Shown: positions 27,749-35,181 of the stretch, in pieces
Position numbering within the stretch: the first letter of the stretch is position 1
Layout: each line of letters starts with the position of its first letter
Source of the DNA: an uncultured Collinsella sp.
GTDB taxonomy: Bacteria; Actinomycetota; Coriobacteriia; Coriobacteriales; Coriobacteriaceae
NCBI GenBank assembly: GCA_959601045.1
Contig: CAUGNZ010000012.1
Location: forward strand, 1 to 53,685
Direction: 5' to 3'
Length of the DNA stretch: 53,685 bases
Program-made: the position numbers and the translations under genes
Notes under the pieces: model-generated
Told to the model about the DNA's origin: nothing
Seen by the model: the letters and a program-made list of their open reading frames with translations, nothing else
The model's database searches: none

Positions 27749-28621
27749 ATGCGCGTCGACGAGGTTTTTAAGCAGGCAGCATCCCAGGGCACCGCACCCG
27801 TTTCGTTTGAGATGTTCCCGCCCAAGGGCGAGCTGACCCTCGACACGGCTCGCGAAGTGGCAGGCAATCTGTGCAAGCTTTCGCCGAGCTTTGTCTCGGT
27901 CACCTGCTCGGCCGGCGGCTCGGGCAACGGTGCCACCACCGCCCCCATCGCGCATATGATTTCGAGCGAATTCGACACGCCCTCGGTGGCGCACCTTACC
28001 TGCGTTGGCCGCACGCATGCCGACATCGCCGCCAAGATCGACGAATACCGCTCCGCCGGCGTAGAAAATGTGCTGGCCCTGCGCGGTGATCTTCCTGCTG
28101 GCGCGACCGAGGACGACAAGCCCGCCTCGGACTACGCCTACGCCCGCGACCTCATCCCCGAGCTCGTCGACGCCGGCTTTTGCGTGGGCGCCGCGGCCTA
28201 CCCCGAGGGCCACATTGCCTGTGAGGACCTCAACGCTTCGGTCGAATACCTCAAGCAAAAACAGGACGCCGGCGCGAGCTTCTTTGTGACGCAGCTCTTC
28301 TTTGACAACGAGTGCTTCTACCGCTTCCGCGAGCTTGCCGACAAGGCGGGCATCACGGTGCCCATCACCGCGGGCATCATGCCGTTTATGGGCAAGTCCC
28401 AGATCAGCCGCATGGTCTTTATGTGCGGCGCGTCGCTGCCCTCCCCCGTCATCAAGATTCTCGCCAAGTACGAGAACGACCCCGAGAGCCTGCAGGCAGC
28501 CGGTGTAGATTATGCCGCCCGTCAGCTTTGCGACCTTAAGGAGCACGGTGCCGCCGGTCTGCACCTGTACACTATGAATCGTCCTGCGATCGCCGCGACC
28601 ATTATGGAGCGCCTGGGGTAA
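27749..28621 (+). CDS. metF: 5,10-methylenetetrahydrofolate reductase
   Basis: Flavoprotein that makes 5-methyl-THF, the methyl donor for MetH. The 290-residue TIM-barrel protein has VSFEMFPPKGEL near the N-terminus, the THF/FAD region HLTCVGRTHADI and ENVLALRGDLPAG, and FVTQLFFDNE. ATG 27749 has AAAGGAG six bases upstream. Its stop overlaps the next ATG (TAATG), and metH follows, so the three genes form a methionine operon. Confidence 0.95.
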   Translation: MRVDEVFKQAASQGTAPVSFEMFPPKGELTLDTAREVAGNLCKLSPSFVSVTCSAGGSGNGATTAPIAHMISSEFDTPSVAHLTCVGRTHADIAAKIDEYRSAGVENVLALRGDLPAGATEDDKPASDYAYARDLIPELVDAGFCVGAAAYPEGHIACEDLNASVEYLKQKQDAGASFFVTQLFFDNECFYRFRELADKAGITVPITAGIMPFMGKSQISRMVFMCGASLPSPVIKILAKYENDPESLQAAGVDYAARQLCDLKEHGAAGLHLYTMNRPAIAATIMERLG

Positions 28622-29409
28622 TGGAAAAACCGCACATCGATACAACCGCTGTCGAAGTGCCGGCCGACCTTGCGTCGCCGGCGCTTTACCGTGTCGATGC
28701 TGCGCACCATCCCCGTGTCGACCGTGCCGAGATGCTGCGGTATCTGGGCTACGGCGGCCAGCAGATTGAGCCCGAGCTGTCACGACGTATTGAGCTTGTG
28801 GTCGAGCGCCTTGAGCTGGACATTGAGCCCCGCGGCGTGCGGCGCGTGTTTACCGTCGATGCCACGGGCGTGGACGAGCAGGGAGAGCCTTGCATCCGTC
28901 TGGTTGGCACCAACGTTGAGCTGCGTGGTCGCGATATCTATCGCCATCTCAAAGACGCCCGCTTTGCCGCGCTCATGGCATGCACACTCGGCATGGACGC
29001 CGAGCGTCGTCTGCGCACCACGGGAGCCCAGCAGCCCCTGGAGGGAGCTGTACTCGATGCCGCGTGCTCCGCTTACGTGGAAGCCGCCGTTGAACAAATG
29101 GACCAGCAGGTCAAGACGGACGCCGCCGTTCATGGGCTCGCCGGCAACTGGCGCTTTAGTCCCGGCTACGGCGACTGCCCGCTCTCGGCCCAGCGCTCGA
29201 TCGTCAACGCGCTCAACGCCACGCGACTCATCGGGCTTACCGTCACACCCACCAGCCTGCTCATGCCCACCAAGAGCGTGACCGCGGTGATCGGTCTGTT
29301 CGACGGCGAGGTCCACGACGCCCAGAGCCGCCCCACCTGCAATATCTGCCGCATGCGCGAGCACTGTCGCTTCCGCGCCGCCCACACCACCTGCTATTCC
29401 AGCCATTAG
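28621..29409 (+). CDS. Stand-alone MetH reactivation-domain protein
   Basis: A 262-residue protein homologous to the activation (AdoMet-binding) domain of B12-dependent methionine synthase, which rescues oxidised cobalamin by reductive methylation. The hallmark block is RFSPGYGDCPLSAQ followed by LIGLTVTPTSLLMPTKSVTAVIGL. The C-terminal CNICRMREHCRFR motif is cysteine-rich and may bind metal, as in related small MetH-activation proteins. The gene lies between metF and a metH that lacks this domain. It is translationally coupled to metF. Confidence 0.88.
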   Translation: MEKPHIDTTAVEVPADLASPALYRVDAAHHPRVDRAEMLRYLGYGGQQIEPELSRRIELVVERLELDIEPRGVRRVFTVDATGVDEQGEPCIRLVGTNVELRGRDIYRHLKDARFAALMACTLGMDAERRLRTTGAQQPLEGAVLDAACSAYVEAAVEQMDQQVKTDAAVHGLAGNWRFSPGYGDCPLSAQRSIVNALNATRLIGLTVTPTSLLMPTKSVTAVIGLFDGEVHDAQSRPTCNICRMREHCRFRAAHTTCYSSH

Positions 29410-29419
29410 GAGCTCATCG

Positions 29420-31978
29420 ATGTTTACTCCGCTTATCACTCACGATCTGGACGGCGCCGCGCTGGCGGCGCCCGTTGATGCCGCACGCCGCAATGGCGCT
29501 GCATACAAGACGCGCACGATCGACGACCTTCGCGTTAAGGACGATCGCCTGCGCGCCGCCATCGAGGGCACGGGACACCTGCTGTTCGACGGCGGCATGG
29601 GCACCATGCTGCAGGCGGCCGGCATGAAGGCCGGCGCTCTGCCCGAGCTGCTCAACTTTGAGGAGCCCCAGGTCATTACCGACATTCAGCGACAGTACGT
29701 CGAGGCCGGCTGCGACGTGATCACCGCCAACACCTTTGGCGCCAACGCCCACAAGCTCGATGGCGCCGCTACCGTGGCAGATGTCTTTGCCGCCGCTGCC
29801 GCCTGTGCCCGCGCGGCCGGTGCCCATTACGTCGCCGGCGACATCGGCCCCATCGGTGCGCTGCTTCGCCCCCTGGGCACCCTCAGCTTCGACGAGGCCT
29901 ATGACCTCTTTGCCGAGGAAGTGCGCGCCGGCGTCAATGCGGGCGTGGACCTCTTTATTATCGAAACCATGACCGACCTGGCCGAGATCAAGGCGGCCGT
30001 CCTCGCCTGCCGCGAGAACTCCGATCTGCCCGTCTTTGCCACCATGACCTTTGAGGAAGACGGTCGCACCTTCCTGGGCACGAGTCCCGAGGTTGCCGCC
30101 ATCACGCTCGATGCCATCGGCGCCGACGTTTTGGGCATCAACTGCAGCCAGGGACCGGCCGAGCTCCGAGGACTCGCCGCTCGCATGCTCACCGTTACGG
30201 ACAAGCCCGTTATGGTGCAGGCCAACGCAGGACTGCCCCACGTGGACGACGACGGCAACACCGTCTTTGATATCCAGGCGCCCGAGTACGCCGTGGCCGT
30301 CGCCGGTATGATTGAGGACGGCGTAAGCGTCGTGGGCGGCTGCTGCGGCACCACGCCGGCGCACATGGCGGCCCTACGCACGCTTATTGACAACCACACG
30401 CCCAGCCCACGCCATCGCAAGCCCAGTATGTCGGTCACGAGCGCCCAGACGGTCGTGGACCTTCCCTGCGACGGCCATAAGATTGCCGTCATCGGCGAGC
30501 GCATCAACCCCACCGGCAAAAAGCGCCTGCAGCAGGCCCTGCGCGACGGCGACCTGGACTACGTCGTGAGCCGGGGCATCAGCCAGCAGGAACAGGGCGC
30601 CGACATCCTGGACGTCAACGTGGGCCTGCCCGAGATCGACGAGGTCAAGATCATCCAACAGGCGACCGAACAGCTCCAGGGCTCCACGCTGTTGCCGTTG
30701 CAGATTGACTCCACCGACCCCGCAGCCGTCGAGGCCGCCGTGCGCCGCTACGCTGGCAAGCCCATCATCAACTCGGTCAATGGCAAGCAAAAGATCATGG
30801 ATGAGATCTTTCCGCTGGTCGCCCACTACGGCACCAACGTTGTCGGCCTTACGCTCGACGAAGGCGGCATCCCCGATACCGCCGAGGCCCGCTTTGCCAT
30901 CGCCGAACGCATCGTGGCCGAGGCCGCCCGCTACGGCATCGGCCCGGACCGTATCCTCATCGACTGCCTGGTCATGACCGCCTCGACCAACCAGCGCCAG
31001 GCCGAGCAGATCCTACGCGCCATGTCCCTGTGCAAGGAGCGTCTGGGCGTCAAATGCGCGCTCGGCGTATCGAACATCAGCTTTGGCCTGCCTGCCCGCC
31101 CGCTGCTGGGCTCAGTCTTTTTGGCTGCCGCTTTTGGCGCGGGCCTGGACGCCCCCATCATGAACCCGGGCTCCAAGCGCTTTATGGATACCGTCTACAG
31201 CTATCGCGTCCTGAGCGTTGAGGACGAGGGCTCGACCGGATACATCGAGCGCTACGCCGGCTGGACCGATCCGTACAAGATTGCCGCAAACCCGGCAGCA
31301 GCTCAGGCCGCATCGACCGACACCGTGCCCGCTGCTGGCACCGCCGGCACCGACGGCAACGACGACCCGATTCGTCGCATGGTCGTCTCGGGCCGCAAAG
31401 GCGAGATCGCTGCCGAGACCGAGCGCCTGCTGGCAGACCACGACGCCATGGACCTCATCAACAATCACTTTATCCCCGCCCTCGACGAGGTTGGCGTCCT
31501 CTTTGACCAGGGTAAGTTCTTCTTGCCGCAGCTCATGGCCTCGGCCGAGGCCGCGCGCGTGGGCTTCGACACCATCAAGCGCCTGATGCCCGCCGGCGAG
31601 ATTGCCGACAAGGGCAAAATCTGCGTGGCCACCGTCAAGGGCGACATCCACGACATCGGTAAGAACATCGTCAAGATGCTGCTCGATAACTACGGCTATA
31701 CCGTCTTTGACCTAGGCCGCGACGTCGACCCGCAAGAGGTGCTCAAGACTGTACAGGAGCGCGACATCAAGCTCGTTGGCCTCTCGGCGCTTATGACTAC
31801 CACCGTCGTCGCCATGGAAGAGACCATCAAGTTGCTCCATGCCGAGGTTCCGGGCGTCAAGATCATCGTGGGCGGCGCCGTACTCACCCCCGAATACGCC
31901 AAGCAGATCGGTGCGGACTACTACGCCAAGGACGCCGCCGAGAGCGCTCGTATCGCCGAAGAGGTCTTTGGGAAGTAA
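29420..31978 (+). CDS. metH: Cobalamin-dependent methionine synthase lacking activation domain
   Basis: Transfers the methyl group of 5-methyl-THF via cobalamin to homocysteine. At 852 residues it contains the homocysteine-binding barrel (LLFDGGMGTMLQAAG; zinc ligands at GINCSQGP and VVGGCCGT), the pterin-binding barrel (VIGERINPTGKKRLQQAL), the cap domain and the B12-binding domain with base-off ligand His744 (KGDIHDIGKN). A Pro/Ala/Thr-rich linker near residue 630 separates the barrels from the cap. The usual C-terminal activation domain is absent and is provided by the gene just upstream. An ~50-residue N-terminal extension precedes the barrel. Confidence 0.95.
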   Translation: MFTPLITHDLDGAALAAPVDAARRNGAAYKTRTIDDLRVKDDRLRAAIEGTGHLLFDGGMGTMLQAAGMKAGALPELLNFEEPQVITDIQRQYVEAGCDVITANTFGANAHKLDGAATVADVFAAAAACARAAGAHYVAGDIGPIGALLRPLGTLSFDEAYDLFAEEVRAGVNAGVDLFIIETMTDLAEIKAAVLACRENSDLPVFATMTFEEDGRTFLGTSPEVAAITLDAIGADVLGINCSQGPAELRGLAARMLTVTDKPVMVQANAGLPHVDDDGNTVFDIQAPEYAVAVAGMIEDGVSVVGGCCGTTPAHMAALRTLIDNHTPSPRHRKPSMSVTSAQTVVDLPCDGHKIAVIGERINPTGKKRLQQALRDGDLDYVVSRGISQQEQGADILDVNVGLPEIDEVKIIQQATEQLQGSTLLPLQIDSTDPAAVEAAVRRYAGKPIINSVNGKQKIMDEIFPLVAHYGTNVVGLTLDEGGIPDTAEARFAIAERIVAEAARYGIGPDRILIDCLVMTASTNQRQAEQILRAMSLCKERLGVKCALGVSNISFGLPARPLLGSVFLAAAFGAGLDAPIMNPGSKRFMDTVYSYRVLSVEDEGSTGYIERYAGWTDPYKIAANPAAAQAASTDTVPAAGTAGTDGNDDPIRRMVVSGRKGEIAAETERLLADHDAMDLINNHFIPALDEVGVLFDQGKFFLPQLMASAEAARVGFDTIKRLMPAGEIADKGKICVATVKGDIHDIGKNIVKMLLDNYGYTVFDLGRDVDPQEVLKTVQERDIKLVGLSALMTTTVVAMEETIKLLHAEVPGVKIIVGGAVLTPEYAKQIGADYYAKDAAESARIAEEVFGK

Positions 31979-32086
31979 CACAACGGAAACAACCGAGCAC
32001 CAAAACGTGGCGCACGCGCCCCGTGGCCCGTGCGGCCCGGTAGAATAGATAAGACTATGCTCGTTTTGGCAGATAGGAGCGCAAGG

Positions 32087-33451
32087 ATGGCGATCACGCC
32101 CGCAGAAATCGCGGAAACCCGCGGCATGGTTGAGGAACAGAACCTCGACATCAGGACCATCACCATGGGTGTTTCGCTCATGGGTTGCGGTGACGAGAAC
32201 CTCGACCGCATGTGCACGAAGATCTACGACCACGTGACGCACACGGCTGAGCATCTGGTCGAGACCGCCGAGAACCTCGAGCGCGAGTACGGTATCCCCA
32301 TCGTCAACAAGCGCGTTTCCGTCACCCCGGTGGCGCAGATCGCCGCGTGCTGCAAGGATGAGGACCTCACCCCCATCGCGCATGCCCTCGACCGCGCGGC
32401 CGAGACGCTCGGCATCGATTACCTGGGCGGCTTCTCCGCACTCGTCCAGAAGGGCATCGGCGACGCCGACCGCCGCGTCATCCAGTCCATCCCCCAGGCG
32501 CTCGCCACCACGAGCCGCGTCTGCTCCAGCGTCAACGTCGCCAGCCTGCGCGCCGGCATCAATATGGACGCCGTGCTTATGGCCGCCCAGACCATCATCG
32601 ATGCCGCTAAACTCACGGCCGACCAGGATTCCGTCGGCGCTTCCAAGTTTGTCTGCTTTGCTAACATGGTCGAGGACTCCCCGTTTATGGCGGGCGCCGT
32701 CCACGGCGGTGGCGAGGCCGACGCCGTCATCAACGTAGGCGTCTCGGGCCCCGGCGTTATGGCCGCAGCCCTGGAGACGCTGCCCGATTCCGCATCGATG
32801 ATGGAAGTCGCCGAAAAGATTAAGCAGACCGCCTTTAAGATCACCCGTGCCGGCGAGCTCATGAGCCGCGAGGCCGCCCATCGTCTGGGTGTCGAGAAAG
32901 GCATTGTCGACCTGTCGCTGGCTCCCACGCCTGCCATTGGCGACTCCGTCGCGCGCATCCTCGAAATCATCGGCGTGGGCACCTGCGGTGGCCCCGGCAC
33001 GACCTGCGCGCTCGCCATGCTCAACGATGCCGTCAAGAAGGGCGGCGTCATGGCCAGCTCCAGCGTGGGCGGTCTCTCGGGCGCTTTCATCCCCGTGTCA
33101 GAGGACGCCGGCATGATCGCCGCCGTCGAAGCCGGCGCGCTTTCGCTCGAGAAGCTCGAGGCCATGACCTGCGTGTGCTCCGTTGGCCTGGACATGATCG
33201 CCATCCCCGGCGACACCCCGGTCGAGACCATCGCCGGCATCATCGCCGACGAGATGGCCATCGGCGTCATCAACAACAAGACCACGGCCGTCCGCGTGAT
33301 TCCTGCTATCGGCAAGGGCGTGGGCGACTGCGTCGAGTACGGCGGCCTGTTCGGCCGTGCGCCCATCATGCCGGTGAACCCCAACGCCGGCACCGTGCTT
33401 GCCCACCGTGGTGGACGCTTCCCGGCTCCGCTGAACTCACTGAAGAACTAG
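32087..33451 (+). CDS. DUF711 / UPF0210 family protein
   Basis: A 454-residue cytoplasmic protein of the UPF0210 (DUF711, PFL-like fold) family; its reaction is not established. The signature DIRTITMGVSLMGCGDENLDRM is near the N-terminus and ALATTSRVCSSVNVAS follows near residue 150. In many bacteria this gene follows a small ACT-domain regulator, which is not found here. Start ATG 32087 has AGGAGCGCAAGG upstream; an in-frame ATG at 32057 is possible. A TAGAAT -10-like box is at 32041-32046. The gene ends 15 bases before a large foldback element. Confidence 0.85.
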   Translation: MAITPAEIAETRGMVEEQNLDIRTITMGVSLMGCGDENLDRMCTKIYDHVTHTAEHLVETAENLEREYGIPIVNKRVSVTPVAQIAACCKDEDLTPIAHALDRAAETLGIDYLGGFSALVQKGIGDADRRVIQSIPQALATTSRVCSSVNVASLRAGINMDAVLMAAQTIIDAAKLTADQDSVGASKFVCFANMVEDSPFMAGAVHGGGEADAVINVGVSGPGVMAAALETLPDSASMMEVAEKIKQTAFKITRAGELMSREAAHRLGVEKGIVDLSLAPTPAIGDSVARILEIIGVGTCGGPGTTCALAMLNDAVKKGGVMASSSVGGLSGAFIPVSEDAGMIAAVEAGALSLEKLEAMTCVCSVGLDMIAIPGDTPVETIAGIIADEMAIGVINNKTTAVRVIPAIGKGVGDCVEYGGLFGRAPIMPVNPNAGTVLAHRGGRFPAPLNSLKN

Positions 33452-33465
33452 CCCAGGGATACGAG

Positions 33466-33604
33466 GCGAGGAGCCCCGGGGGGCAAATATATAAGGTCGC
33501 CTGCTCGGACAGTCCTGACTCGCACGGAGAGCACATTAAGTGCTCTCCGGCTCGTGCGGAACTCGCGATCGACCTTATATATTTGCCCTCCCCGGGGCTC
33601 CCGC
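33466..33604. repeat. 139-nt foldback element after the DUF711 gene
   Basis: About 35 bases at each end pair almost perfectly: GGAGCCCCGGGG then GGCAAATATATAAGGTCG on the left, its reverse complement on the right. The centre forms a second perfect stem GGAGAGCAC (33526-33534) / GTGCTCTCC (33540-33548) with loop ATTAA; the parts between pair only weakly. It may act as a terminator for the upstream gene, but size and terminal symmetry suggest a small mobile foldback element. Confidence 0.7.
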
Positions 33605-33766
33605 ACAACGGGACCTCGGTTGGGTTCTATCCCGGTTGCAGTTGCTTCGCTCCTGCACCACATGGTTGATACGGCGGTTTGGCGTTGGATCGGTTCTTTC
33701 CGATATATGCTGGTTGCGGCTCTTCTTTTGGGAGGAGTCGCTTTTTTGTTGCTAGGAGGTTGGCCC

Positions 33767-34654
33767 GTGGTTGATGGGGATGCTCGCTCTGGGCTTCTTT
33801 CTGCTGATTGGAATGGCGAATGGATGCGTTTGCAAGCTGGTCGGCGGCGGGCTGATGACTCTTTTGAGTGGGATAAGCGGGCTCGGCATTTTCGGCCGCT
33901 TGAGACTGCTCCGTATGCCCGGGACTTTATGAAGCTGTTGGCGTTAAGGCCTGGTGAATCGGTGCTTGATATGGGGTGTGGGGCTGGGTCGATTGCTATT
34001 CCGCTTGCTCAGACTGGGCATCCTGTGATTGCTGCTGACTTTTCCCCTGCCATGTTGGGCACGCTTGATGCTGGCATTGAGTACTATGGGCTCGAGGATC
34101 GCATTACGCCGCTTGAGCTTGCTTGGGATGATGATTGGGATTTGGTTGGACCGGTCGCAAAGGCGGTGGATGTTGCCTTTGCCAGTCGGTCGGTTACGAC
34201 GACTAATCTAAAAGGTGCGCTTGCCAAGCTTGATCGTACGGCTCGTCGGCGTTGTGCTGTCACGATGGTCGCCAACTCCAGCCCGCGTTATGATCTGCAC
34301 TTGATGAACGCTATCGGCGCCTCGGTTACCTGCAGCAATGGCTTTGTGTACGCCTTCAACATCCTCATTCAGATGGGTGCGTTGCCGCAGGTTACATACT
34401 TTGAATCGCCTCGTCGCGATACCTTCGATAGCCTTGAGGCAGGCGTGGCGGATTTTTCCCGTATGCTCGAGCATGGCAACGAGGATAAGATCGACCGCCT
34501 GCGCGACTATATCGCTCAGCACATGATCGAAAACCCCCATGCCGGCGAGCCGGGCTCCAAGGGCGTGCCGCAGGGGCGCTATATGCTCGACCATATCCGT
34601 AAGGTTCGCTGGGCGTTTATTGCATGGGAACCGGTCTCTGAATCCCGCTCGTAG
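33767..34654 (+). CDS. Class I SAM-dependent methyltransferase
   Basis: A 295-residue methyltransferase of unknown substrate. Motif I is ESVLDMGCGAGSIAIPLAQ with the acidic motif II residue in PVIAADFSPAML, then ITPLELAWDDDWD. Start GTG 33767 is favoured by AGGAGG seven bases upstream. In-frame starts at 33662 or 33554 would add a hydrophobic segment (MLVAALLLGGVAFLLLGG) and read through the foldback element. The first ~500 bases use many T-ending codons, unlike the C/G-ending neighbours, which suggests foreign origin or relaxed selection. Confidence 0.8.
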   Translation: MVDGDARSGLLSADWNGEWMRLQAGRRRADDSFEWDKRARHFRPLETAPYARDFMKLLALRPGESVLDMGCGAGSIAIPLAQTGHPVIAADFSPAMLGTLDAGIEYYGLEDRITPLELAWDDDWDLVGPVAKAVDVAFASRSVTTTNLKGALAKLDRTARRRCAVTMVANSSPRYDLHLMNAIGASVTCSNGFVYAFNILIQMGALPQVTYFESPRRDTFDSLEAGVADFSRMLEHGNEDKIDRLRDYIAQHMIENPHAGEPGSKGVPQGRYMLDHIRKVRWAFIAWEPVSESRS

Positions 34655-34812
34655 CCCGTTCACAGCCCGAGCTGCCCATCACCTCGGCATCCGCATTCTT
34701 TGCGAACTGGGCAAACGCGCCCCACACCGCGCCGTTCCTGCGCTATCGTGGGACAGCTCACGTAGATTAAGGCCCCGTCGCGGGGCGCCCCATACATAGA
34801 AAGCGAGAACCC

Positions 34813-35112
34813 ATGGCACTGACAGGAGCCCAGGTCAAGCAGCTTCGCAGCATGGCCCATCACCTCAACCCCGCCATCATCATCGGCAAGTCCGATGTCA
34901 ACGAGGGCACCGTCGAGCAGACGGTCGCCTACCTGGAGAAGCACGAGCTCGTTAAGTGCTCCGTGCTCGATGGCTCCAGTCTTTCCGCCCGCGAGGCCGC
35001 CGAAGAGCTCGCTGAGCGTTGCCACGCCGAGGTCGTCCAGGTCATCGGCCGCAAGTTCTCGCTGTATCGCGAGTCCTCGCGCAAGGACATCGAGAAGATC
35101 AAGCTCGTCTAA
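34813..35112 (+). CDS. yhbY: YhbY-family (CRM domain) RNA-binding protein
   Basis: A 99-residue single CRM-domain protein binding pre-50S ribosomal particles. It begins LTGAQVKQLRSMAHHLNPAIIIGKSDVNEGTV and shows the GxxG-type loop (VQVIGRKFSLYR) typical of the family. It has full family length. It stands alone and is followed by a terminator shared with the convergent regulator gene. Confidence 0.92.
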   Translation: MALTGAQVKQLRSMAHHLNPAIIIGKSDVNEGTVEQTVAYLEKHELVKCSVLDGSSLSAREAAEELAERCHAEVVQVIGRKFSLYRESSRKDIEKIKLV

Positions 35113-35149
35113 GAGCCAATGATCCGGCGAGCCAACACATAGCAAGCTT

Positions 35150-35177
35150 ACGGGTGCCCAAGTACTTCGGGCGCCCG
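35150..35177 (+). terminator. Terminator between yhbY and the BTAD regulator
   Basis: ACGGGTGCCC pairs with GGGCGCCCGT (one G-T pair) across a short loop, followed by TTTTTTAT. It terminates yhbY and may also serve the convergent gene. Confidence 0.85.
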
Positions 35178-35181
35178 TTTT

